A DNA stretch of 64,000 nt from JAFMDF01 sp965222705 (GTDB taxonomy: Bacteria; Bacteroidota; Bacteroidia; Chitinophagales; Saprospiraceae): the NCBI GenBank assembly GCA_965222705.1, contig CBDCUO010000016.1, forward strand, positions 186,001 to 250,000. Reading direction: 5' to 3'. Made by a program: the position numbers and the translations under genes. Numbering within the stretch: the stretch's first letter is position 1; each line of letters starts with the position of its first letter. Shown piece after piece: positions 8,282 through 16,069 of the stretch. The notes under the pieces are model-generated. The model did not search any database. It worked only from the letters and a program-made list of their open reading frames with translations, and had not been told where the DNA came from.

Positions 8282-9725
8282 CTTGACTTTAGCCATTTAA
8301 GCAGCTCTGGTAGCCATAAAAAATAAATGGTCAAGCCAATGTTGATTTAATTTATGAATGTCAGGTTTATCCCTAGACATTGAAAAATAATTATTTCGCC
8401 AAATTAGCAATCTAACAGAGGCGATAGCATCCGAAAAAGTCGGATGTGATTTTTGATACCATGCTGTCGTTTTTACTACTAATAAATTTTGTTGGTGTAG
8501 CTTATCGGTCATAATGGTGATGATGCTAAATAACGCCATCAAAATTGGAGTTGTTCTAGCTATTGCTTTATCAGACCATTGTCTTTGAGTTTCTACTCCT
8601 AAATGAGTTCTGACTTCTTCAAAAGTGACTTCAACCGTCCATCTTCGGATAAAGAAGTTAATAATCTCAAGAATAGGTAAGTCTAATTTAGTACATAATA
8701 AGGCACTTGTTTTAATAACTCCATTAGGGTCCTTAATCAAACCCCATCGAATAGGTAAAGGCCTCATTCCTGAATGATACCAAATGGCAGTTCCTGTAGC
8801 AATTAATAATTCTACTTGTCCATGATTGTACCATTTAGGAATAGTCAGTTTTACCCATTGAGTGGTTGGGTCATCAGCTAGTTGTTCTAGATTTTTTAAT
8901 CGCTGACCCTTTTTACGATTTCGTCCAGGACGCCCTTTAGGTCTTTGAGGAACAAAATCATAAAGTGCAGCATCTAGACGCAACCGAGTGATGACACAAA
9001 CATGATTACGCACAGCTGCTAGTAGTTCAATGACCGCATAAGAAGAGTCTGCCACAATGATAATCAAGCGATTAGGCAACCAACGACTTAGTTGCAACAT
9101 CATCTGGCGAGCCCAATCGGTTATTTTCTTATGCTGTTTGCCATTTTGCTCATTGTACCGTTCAGAAGGAGCCAGTACCGTCAGAAATGGTAATGCCCAT
9201 ACTCGGTTAGCCCAACTGATGGGTGTTAGAAGCATCATACTAATCCATCTTAGACCGCTACACTTGACAAAGTGACTTTTGGAAGATCGCACTGGGTCTC
9301 TATAAATGCCTTTTGTCTTTATTGCTTTTCCTCGTCTTCTTTCTATTGTTTCATCTATGCCAAAAATTAATGGCTCAGACGATAGGGAAAAATGTTTGAC
9401 AAGTTGAAGTAATAAAATATGGGCTGATTTATAGCACGACCACTTGGCTCTACTTAGGACTCGATGGTATTTATGAAAACGTTTTTCGTTACTAAGTCCA
9501 ACTGCTCTTAAGGCACTACAGACTGTACGACGACCGACTACTAAAATACTACCTAGTAGTAAAAATTTTGCATGTTCAAAGACCTTGTGGCTAAATATCG
9601 GAGCAAATACCGATATTTGCTGCAAGAATTCTTTTGGAAGAGTAAACATTTTTTATTGATTTTGGCGAATCAAATTTACTCATCTTTAAGAATTCTCTTT
9701 TTATTTTCAAATGGCTAAAGTCGAG
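8282..9725 (-). mobile_element. IS701-like insertion sequence, 1444 bp
   Basis: Terminal inverted repeats are CTTGACTTTAGCCATTT (8282-8298) and, read inward from the other end, CTCGACTTTAGCCATTT (9725-9709), one mismatch in 17. CTTAG flanks both sides (8277-8281 and 9726-9730), containing the YTAG target typical of the IS701 family. A single transposase gene fills the element, and its stop codon overlaps the left repeat. The element sits directly at the stop codon of the caspase gene, and removing it and one CTTAG leaves that stop intact. Confidence 0.85.
8297..9649 (-). CDS. IS701/IS4-superfamily DDE transposase
   Basis: The protein is 450 residues, full length for the family, with no internal stop. 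DDE-type landmarks are FGIDETIERRRG (first Asp), IIIVADSSYAV (second Asp) and RRWTVEVTFEEVRTHLG (Glu in the YREK-like region). A basic KGRPGRNRKKGQR segment is also typical. The intact frame, well-kept terminal repeats and target duplication suggest a recent, possibly still active copy. It catalyses cut-and-paste movement of its own element. Confidence 0.9.
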   Translation of the reverse strand: MFTLPKEFLQQISVFAPIFSHKVFEHAKFLLLGSILVVGRRTVCSALRAVGLSNEKRFHKYHRVLSRAKWSCYKSAHILLLQLVKHFSLSSEPLIFGIDETIERRRGKAIKTKGIYRDPVRSSKSHFVKCSGLRWISMMLLTPISWANRVWALPFLTVLAPSERYNEQNGKQHKKITDWARQMMLQLSRWLPNRLIIIVADSSYAVIELLAAVRNHVCVITRLRLDAALYDFVPQRPKGRPGRNRKKGQRLKNLEQLADDPTTQWVKLTIPKWYNHGQVELLIATGTAIWYHSGMRPLPIRWGLIKDPNGVIKTSALLCTKLDLPILEIINFFIRRWTVEVTFEEVRTHLGVETQRQWSDKAIARTTPILMALFSIITIMTDKLHQQNLLVVKTTAWYQKSHPTFSDAIASVRLLIWRNNYFSMSRDKPDIHKLNQHWLDHLFFMATRAA

Positions 9726-9726
9726 C

Positions 9727-11127
9727 TTAGAGTTGATCCTTTATTTCCTTTAATTGCGTTTCTAAGTCCTCTATTTGGGTTTCATATTGAAATTGGCGAG
9801 CAGCATCGGTTTCAATGACCAAAGCGTCTTTTAGTTTATTCAGTTTTTTGATGATTAATTCTGCTCTTTTTTTAAAACCCGCTTGCTCTAATTGGCTCAA
9901 ATCTAACAAAATCTGTTCACCTTTTGCATTATTATATGTTATTTTTTCTGTTGTAGTTTCTGCTAAACGCACCTCTTCCTCCTCCAAGTCATCAATATAA
10001 TCCAACAAAGCATGTTTAATTTGATTAAAGGCTCGGTTGGCTTGCTCAAAGGTAACCAGGCCTAGGTTTTGGCTATCTTTGGTAGAATTATAGCGGGATT
10101 CCAAGAGAATAAGATCATTTGTCTTAGAAGAATCAGGCAATAAATGTTGTTTAAATAATTCGATGGCTTTCTTAATATCCTTAGCTATTAATTCTTTCAA
10201 ATAGGCTTTTAGCTCTGCTAAAGTGGTCGGTGCTTTCGGGTTCGGATTTAAGTTGGGGGAGGGCATTATTGGCTCATTGAGTCCTTTGTCAAGGTCATCA
10301 CTGGGCTTTTGGGTCGCTCCTCTTTCTTGCATAGAAGGTACAAATCCTTTTTTATAAAAAACAAATTGCCCGCCCATGTGACCGACATTGTGTAAAGGCT
10401 CCCCTCTCGGGGTCTGCTTATTCGTATTATAGCTAACGCTCTTTAAAACTCGATTGCATAAGTCAGAAGTCCAAAGTGCCTTTTCAGTGTTTGTTTTTAA
10501 ATGCGTTAATAAGGATTTTGCAAAGGGGCTGTTATCTCCAAGCGAACCGTCCGAAACTACCTCCATCCTACCGGCAGTTAATAGCCAACGCGAAGGTGCG
10601 CTTTCCAGCCTTTCCTCTACCGTACCAAGTTTTCTGGTTTGGAATAAAGAACCGGAAAAACAAGAATCCACAATACCCAAAATGTGGTGTGCATAGGAGT
10701 CCTGGAACAATTCGGTAATGGCATTATTGGAGAGATAGGTAGCTGCATCGTGCAGAACGGCATCATAGGGAATCCAAAAGCCTCTTTTCCTTCGTCCGCT
10801 CTTTAAAACTTCACCGTGTCCAGAATAATAAAAAAGAAGGTTATCTTTATCCGTCAAGCGATCATTCAGCAAATTTCTAAAGGTGCTGATGATATTGCCC
10901 CTTGTTGCTTGTCGATTAAACAAAGTGGTGACATTCTTTTTTTCAAACTGATAGTGCTTTAAAAGCAAGTCCAGAAAACTCTTTGCATCTTTTACTGCAT
11001 TGTTCAAAGGCGCAATTCCATTGGAGTATTCATCCACTCCAATAATTAGCAAATGATTAGTCCTCAATTGTTTGTGGCTTTGATTTTTTTTATATTTAGA
11101 ACTGAGTGCTTTGTTTTTTTTGGCCAT
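9727..11127 (-). CDS. Caspase-like protease with EAD11-like adaptor and coiled coil
   Basis: The protein has 466 residues. The caspase-like fold spans about 24-258 with the catalytic dyad His104 (YYSGHGE) and Cys156 (VDSCFSG). A proline-rich linker follows, then residues 304-382 (LKAYLKELIAKD, LESRYNSTKDSQNLGLVTFEQ) match effector-associated domain 11. Residues 418-466 form a coiled coil with ETDAARQFQYETQI, shared with the iSTAND protein downstream. In such systems the adaptor recruits the protease to a sensor so that it is switched on by an invader or stress signal. No signal peptide is present, so it is cytoplasmic. Its ATG lies 48 bp from a 176-bp element that occupies the likely promoter region. 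The stop codon abuts an IS. Confidence 0.87.
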   Translation of the reverse strand: MAKKNKALSSKYKKNQSHKQLRTNHLLIIGVDEYSNGIAPLNNAVKDAKSFLDLLLKHYQFEKKNVTTLFNRQATRGNIISTFRNLLNDRLTDKDNLLFYYSGHGEVLKSGRRKRGFWIPYDAVLHDAATYLSNNAITELFQDSYAHHILGIVDSCFSGSLFQTRKLGTVEERLESAPSRWLLTAGRMEVVSDGSLGDNSPFAKSLLTHLKTNTEKALWTSDLCNRVLKSVSYNTNKQTPRGEPLHNVGHMGGQFVFYKKGFVPSMQERGATQKPSDDLDKGLNEPIMPSPNLNPNPKAPTTLAELKAYLKELIAKDIKKAIELFKQHLLPDSSKTNDLILLESRYNSTKDSQNLGLVTFEQANRAFNQIKHALLDYIDDLEEEEVRLAETTTEKITYNNAKGEQILLDLSQLEQAGFKKRAELIIKKLNKLKDALVIETDAARQFQYETQIEDLETQLKEIKDQL

Positions 11128-11175
11128 TTTTCCTTATTGTTTTGCTCCTGTTTTAGTAAAATTACGGGGTAACTA

Positions 11176-11351
11176 GTTCTACTTTGGCACTTTAAACAAA
11201 ACTAGATGTTGTTCTTTTTTCATTGAAAAAAAAGAACCAAAAATTCTAGTTAAAAACAACCGCTCCGCAGTTTTTAACAGGCAGCCGCCACCAAAACTAG
11301 GAGCTAATTACACTTAAAACAATCACTATTTCTAGAGTGCCAAAGTAGAAT
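11176..11351 (+). repeat. 176-bp TA-flanked non-autonomous element, copy B
   Basis: Bounded by TA at 11174-11175 and 11352-11353. The terminal inverted repeat is GTTCTACTTTGGCAC against GTGCCAAAGTAGAAT. Inside are two foldbacks: GTTCTTTTTTC with GAAAAAAAAGAAC, and GTTAAAAAC (11249-11257) with GTTTTTAAC (11270-11278). It is nearly identical to the copies at 19301 and 32064. There is no coding potential; TA duplication suggests mobilisation by an IS630/Tc1-type transposase elsewhere. It lies between two divergent genes, the caspase gene and an isoaspartyl peptidase gene. Confidence 0.85.
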
Positions 11352-11482
11352 TAGATAATTAATTTTTTCAATAAAAGTAGCGCATTTTTAAAAAGTTTAA
11401 AAAAGAAAGTTGAAATTTGAGAGCGATTCAATATTTTTTAGAGGAATCTATATTTCATTTCAAAATCAAATAATTAAGTATT

Positions 11483-12523
11483 ATGAAAAAATATACCTTA
11501 CCCTTTTTATTATTGTTGTTTTGGTTTAGTTGCTCTACACCTGTTTCCGAAAAAGCAAATAGCAAAGCAGTAGCAGCCAAAACTCCCGAAAAAGCAGCTT
11601 ATGCCATTGCCATTCATGGAGGAGCAGGAACCATTTTGAAAAAAAACATGACCCCTGAAAAAGAAGCCGCTTATCAAACTAAAATGAATGAAGCGCTAGA
11701 TGCAGGAGAAAATATTCTGAAAAATGGTGGAACTGCTATGGATGCGGTGGTGGCAACCATTAAAATCCTCGAAGATTCTCCTTTATTCAATGCTGGAAAG
11801 GGGGCCGTCTTTACCAATGCTGGCACTAACGAATTGGATGCTTCTTTTATGGATGGAAAAACGCAAAACGCTGGGGCTGTCGGCGGAGTCACCAATATCA
11901 AAAACCCCATTACGGCTGCTAGGGCAGTTATGGAAAAATCCGAACACGTTTTCCTCACTGGAAAAGGAGCTGAAGAATTCTCCAAAAAAATGGGCTTAGA
12001 AGTCGTTGATCCCGAGTATTTTTATACCGAAAGACGTTGGAATTCCTTGCAGAAAGCCAAAGATAGCAAGCAAAAGGTGGGAGCTTTGCCTTTAGAACTT
12101 AGCGATTATAAATACGGAACGGTTGGCTGTGCCGCGCTAGATAAAGTTGGAAACCTAGCCGCTGGCACTTCTACGGGAGGAATGACTAACAAGCGATACA
12201 ATCGCATTGGCGATGCACCCATTATAGGTGCAGGCTGCTATGCCAATAATAACACTTGTGCCATTTCCAGTACTGGACATGGGGAATTTTTTATCCGCTA
12301 CGCCGTTGCCCACGATATTTCTGCTAGAATGGAATATTTAAAAGAAGATTTACAAACGGCTGCTAATCAAGTGGTTAATGAAAAGTTAGTGAAAGTTGGT
12401 GGTAGTGGAGGGATTATTTCCGTAGATAAATACGGCAATGTTGCTATGCCTTTTAACACGCCAGGAATGTATCGAGGCTATGCGAAGCCCGGAAAAAGAG
12501 AGGTATTCATTTATAAAGAATAA
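11483..12523 (+). CDS. iaaA: Isoaspartyl peptidase / type III L-asparaginase, lipoprotein
   Basis: This 346-residue Ntn hydrolase releases aspartate from beta-aspartyl peptides and has L-asparaginase activity. AIHGGAGT near residue 43 opens the mature domain. The precursor is expected to cleave itself before Thr213 in KYGTVGCAALD, and GTSTGGMTNKRYNRIGD contains the conserved oxyanion and substrate loop. The N-terminus (LLLFWFSC) is a lipoprotein signal peptide, so the enzyme is probably periplasmic. Length is normal for the family. It is followed 47 bp later by another lipoprotein gene on the same strand, possibly co-transcribed. Confidence 0.93.
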   Translation: MKKYTLPFLLLLFWFSCSTPVSEKANSKAVAAKTPEKAAYAIAIHGGAGTILKKNMTPEKEAAYQTKMNEALDAGENILKNGGTAMDAVVATIKILEDSPLFNAGKGAVFTNAGTNELDASFMDGKTQNAGAVGGVTNIKNPITAARAVMEKSEHVFLTGKGAEEFSKKMGLEVVDPEYFYTERRWNSLQKAKDSKQKVGALPLELSDYKYGTVGCAALDKVGNLAAGTSTGGMTNKRYNRIGDAPIIGAGCYANNNTCAISSTGHGEFFIRYAVAHDISARMEYLKEDLQTAANQVVNEKLVKVGGSGGIISVDKYGNVAMPFNTPGMYRGYAKPGKREVFIYKE

Positions 12524-12570
12524 TGGCTAGTGGTTGATTGAGGGACTACTAATTTTGCTAAAATAGCCCT

Positions 12571-13374
12571 ATGAAAAAATCTTGTTTTTTAATATTACTT
12601 CTTTTTGCCTTACTGGCCTTAGCTTGTAAAAATAATTTAGATTCAGCTAAAGCTTCGGAAAAAACTGTCAAAAAGCAAAGACCTGTCGCCCTTAAAAACG
12701 GAAAATTTTTCGAGCGAAATGGCCGAAAATGGTTATATGGCGGGAAAGATAGTCTGCAGCATTTTGATATCACTAGCTACGATTTAAAAGATGGGCAATT
12801 TCATTATGGAATTGGCAGAGAAAAATTTCCGGCTTTATTAGCTCCTGAATTTATTTCTGTGGCTGAAGCAGATAGTATTTGGGAGGATAGTTCTCGATTC
12901 TTAGTCGCTCATTATAATAATGAAGCCAAAGCTTATTCCGTAAAAGATCTGACTCGGCATGAAGTCGTTAATGATCTAATCGGCGGCAAGCCTGTGATGG
13001 CTGCCTATTGTATCCTTGCAGACTTGGGAGCAGTTTATGAACGTGCTTATAATGACCATATATTGACTTTCGCCTTGAGTGGCTACACTTATTTCGATGA
13101 GGAAGTATGGAGCGGTTTGGACGGTTTTATCTTGTGGGACAGAGATACTGAAAGTTTGTGGTGGCCACTCATTGGACGGGCCGTATCAGGACCTTTAAAA
13201 GGAGTAAAGCTAGTAGAATTGGATCAAAAATACTGGACAGACACCCATTGGGGAGAGCTAAAAAAGAAGTATCCTGATGCTAAAGTGCTGAGATCGGGAC
13301 AGGACTATGAACGGCCAAAATCCTGGAAAAAGATAGACGATGTATCCGACATTATTGCTAACTTTTCTGACTGA
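12571..13374 (+). CDS. DUF3179-family lipoprotein
   Basis: The protein has 267 residues. The leader MKKSCFLILLLFALLALAC is a clear lipoprotein signal with Cys19 as the lipidated residue. The body matches DUF3179: IGREKFPALLAPEFISVAEAD, then KAYSVKDLTRHEVVNDLIGGKPVMAAYC, FALSGYTYFDEEVWSG and SLWWPLIGRAVSGPLKG. The family function is unknown. The protein is expected to be envelope-anchored. It sits just downstream of the isoaspartyl peptidase gene. Confidence 0.85.
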   Translation: MKKSCFLILLLFALLALACKNNLDSAKASEKTVKKQRPVALKNGKFFERNGRKWLYGGKDSLQHFDITSYDLKDGQFHYGIGREKFPALLAPEFISVAEADSIWEDSSRFLVAHYNNEAKAYSVKDLTRHEVVNDLIGGKPVMAAYCILADLGAVYERAYNDHILTFALSGYTYFDEEVWSGLDGFILWDRDTESLWWPLIGRAVSGPLKGVKLVELDQKYWTDTHWGELKKKYPDAKVLRSGQDYERPKSWKKIDDVSDIIANFSD

Positions 13375-13512
13375 ATGGCTCGTGCCTTCCTATATGAAGC
13401 CAAGAGTTATTCATTGGTTTTAAAGGTCACCATTCCCCAATAGGGCAGGGGAAAAATAGCAAAAATCTTTGGGTAAAAGCCAAATTATTTTCGATAGTTC
13501 CAGTAGATTGCC

Positions 13513-13520
13513 TATCTTTG
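13513..13520 (+). promoter_or_regulatory. Bacteroidota -7 box TATCTTTG upstream of accD
   Basis: TATCTTTG fits the TAnnTTTG consensus of the primary sigma factor of Bacteroidota. It lies about 210 bp before the accD ATG in the only long gap (13375-13732) in this part, which otherwise holds nothing recognisable. No clear -33 TTTG was seen at the usual spacing. Confidence 0.5.
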
Positions 13521-13732
13521 ATTCAAAAACTTAAGAAAAAAGAGGAGTAAATAGTTGGTAATCAAATATTTAACCTCAAAAAATGCAAATGCTCAATATT
13601 TATTCAATGTCAGCATCACACAAATCAAAATGATCAAAAATTAAATAGGCTGCTAACAATCATTTAAGATGCAACTCCTTCCGTCTATTCTGATTCTGAC
13701 GATTATTGAGTCCAGCTTACAAAACTGAAGGC

Positions 13733-14635
13733 ATGGGTTGGTTTAAAAGATTAAAAGAAGGAATTACTACGGCTACTAAGCAAAAAAAAGAAACTCCAGA
13801 AGGGGTATGGTATAAGTGTATAGAATGCAAAGAAACGAGTACGGTAAAGGAACTAAAAGAAAACTTTTATAAGTGTCCGCACTGCAATTACCATGTTCGC
13901 ATAGGATCTTTTGATTATTTTGACCTCATTTTTGATGGTAAATATGTCGAGCTTTTCCCCAATTTAATTTCTAGAGATTTTCTCAACTTCACAGATTTAA
14001 AAAACTATAAAGATCGCCTAGAAGCAGCAAAGAATAAAACCCAATTGGCAGATGCTTTAAGCGTTGCCCACGGTAAAGTAGGACGAAGACCATTGGTTAT
14101 CGCTGCGATGGATTTTAGTTTTATTGGAGGATCTATGGGCTCAGTGGTTGGTGAAAAAATTGCTCGATCTATTGATTACGCTATCTCCCACCAAATCCCA
14201 TTGCTAATTATTTCAAAATCCGGCGGTGCCAGAATGATGGAATCCGCTTTCTCCCTAATGCAAATGGCAAAGACCTCTGCCAAATTATCGCAGCTTGCAA
14301 AGGCAAAAATCCCTTACTTTTCCTTCCTGACTGACCCGACCACAGGGGGTGTCACAGCTTCTTTCGCAATGCTGGGAGATATTAACTTTGCCGAACCCAA
14401 AGCCTTAATTGGTTTTGCAGGGCCGAGAGTAATTAAAGAAACAATTAAAAAGGATTTGCCAGAAGGCTTTCAACGAGCTGAATTTCTTTTGGAACACGGT
14501 TTTTTGGATTTTATCGTAGATCGCAAAGACCTGGCATCCAGAATTGCCGACTTACTTTACTTTTTTGATAACAAATCAAAATTAAATAACGGTGTAGAGA
14601 CAGTTGTAAAGGAACAAGAAAAAGTGCCCCATTAA
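13733..14635 (+). CDS. accD: Acetyl-CoA carboxylase carboxyltransferase subunit beta
   Basis: The protein has 300 residues from ATG 13733; a TTG at 13706 in frame is less likely because MGWFKRLKEGI is the typical start. A four-cysteine zinc ribbon (C29, C32, C48, C51) precedes the carboxyltransferase crotonase fold (AAMDFSFIGGSMGSVVGEK, SGGARMMESAFSLMQM, TTGGVTASFAMLGD, IGFAGPRVI). With AccA it transfers carboxyl from biotin to acetyl-CoA, giving malonyl-CoA for fatty acid synthesis. The accA partner is not in the window, but fabD of the same pathway is at 58 kb. Confidence 0.97.
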   Translation: MGWFKRLKEGITTATKQKKETPEGVWYKCIECKETSTVKELKENFYKCPHCNYHVRIGSFDYFDLIFDGKYVELFPNLISRDFLNFTDLKNYKDRLEAAKNKTQLADALSVAHGKVGRRPLVIAAMDFSFIGGSMGSVVGEKIARSIDYAISHQIPLLIISKSGGARMMESAFSLMQMAKTSAKLSQLAKAKIPYFSFLTDPTTGGVTASFAMLGDINFAEPKALIGFAGPRVIKETIKKDLPEGFQRAEFLLEHGFLDFIVDRKDLASRIADLLYFFDNKSKLNNGVETVVKEQEKVPH

Positions 14636-14740
14636 GACTAAAGCCTTAAGCTGAGAACGGCTGGCAAATGGCTTTCTCATTGAGAATGATAGGGTTATGA
14701 AAAAACTATCTGTTCAAAATGATCTCACTTGTAAAATAAA

Positions 14741-15996
14741 ATGAAACAGCCTGTCAACAAAAATATCGCTGGACTTCGTCCTTCAGCTACCTTGGCGATT
14801 AATGAAAAAAGTCATCAATTGGCCAGTGAGGGCAAAAAAATTTATAAACTGGGATTTGGACAGTCTCCTTTCCCAGTACCCCCAACCGTAGTTGAAAATC
14901 TTCGGCACAATGCTCACCAAAAAGATTATTTGCCAGTAAAAGGATTAATGGATTTAAGAGAAGCCGTAGCACAACAACATAGAGAATTATTTGGAATAAA
15001 TTGCGCAGCAGGAGATGTGCTAATTGGTCCAGGTTCTAAAGAATTACTATTTCTAATACAACTGATTCATAAGGGCGACTTGCTACTGCCTCAACCAAGC
15101 TGGGTTTCTTATGCACCCCAAGCACAGCTTACCCGAAAACAACAATATTGGCTACCTACTCAAGCAGCAAATAACTGGATGCTAGATGCCGAAACACTGG
15201 AAAATCACTGCAAAAAAGCACCTGATCGCAATCGAATTTTAATTCTAAATTACCCTTCCAATCCTACCGGCAGCACTTTTGATGAAGTACAATTAAGCGC
15301 ATTGGCAGGGGTCTGCCGAAAATATCGAATCCTGGTTTTATCCGATGAGATTTATGGCTTGACACACCATACAGGACAACACAGAAGCCTAGCAAGCTAC
15401 TATCCAGAAGGAACTATTATTAGCAGTGGATTGAGCAAATGGTGCGGAGCAGGTGGTTGGAGATTGGGCACTTTTGTCTTTCCTACTTCCTTTCGATGGT
15501 TGCTAAATTGCATGGCTACAGCCGCTAGCGAAACCTTCACAACGACCAGTGCCCCCATTCAATATGCCGCCGTAAGTGCTTATCAAGGGGGATAGAAATA
15601 GAAAGCTATCTCAAAAGCACCAGAAAAATACTAGCTATTATTGCCAAGGCCGTAACTGCCGAATTTGAAAAATATCAAATCAAACATCCCAAGCCCGAAG
15701 GCGGATTCTATTTAATGCCCAATTTCAGTTTTTATAAAGAAAATTTTGTCAAAAAAGGCCTTTACACGAGCGGAAAGCTACTCGACCGCCTATTGACAGA
15801 AACAGGGGTTGCTTTATTACCTTTGAGTGATTTTGGCATGCCTGCGCATTTCTTCGGAGCCAGGCTTTCTTATGTGGACTTTGATGGAGCAAAGGCCTTG
15901 ACAAAAATAAAAGAAAATCCAGATAGCACAGCAAAAAACCTTGCCCCTAAAGTGGTGGAAGGTGTGCAATTATTATGTGATTGGATCAAAAATTAA
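14741..15996 (+). pseudogene. PLP-dependent class I/II aminotransferase, frameshifted
   Basis: The first part (284 residues, stop at 15593-15595) and the rest (to 15996) are one aminotransferase broken in a G tract (CAAGGGGGATAG, about 15584-15595). Adding one G gives QGGIEIESYLKS and a continuous frame of about 418 residues. Residues of the PLP site are present: YPSNPTG, Asp202/Tyr205 (SDEIYG) and the Schiff-base Lys233 (SSGLSKWCGAGGWRLG). It is an aspartate-type fold I enzyme with substrate unknown. Since everything else looks functional, the break could be a homopolymer sequencing error, phase variation or recent decay. Confidence 0.8.
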
Positions 15997-16069
15997 AAAA
16001 ACAGTTCCTACCTAAATCAACTAGCGAACTGTTCAGTACATATCTATTTTATAACTAAACATTTTGTTT

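Noticed and set aside
1329..11127. Prophage or integrative element carrying the caspase island
   Set aside because: No integrase, attachment repeats or phage structural genes flank it; only IS and small foldback elements are visible.
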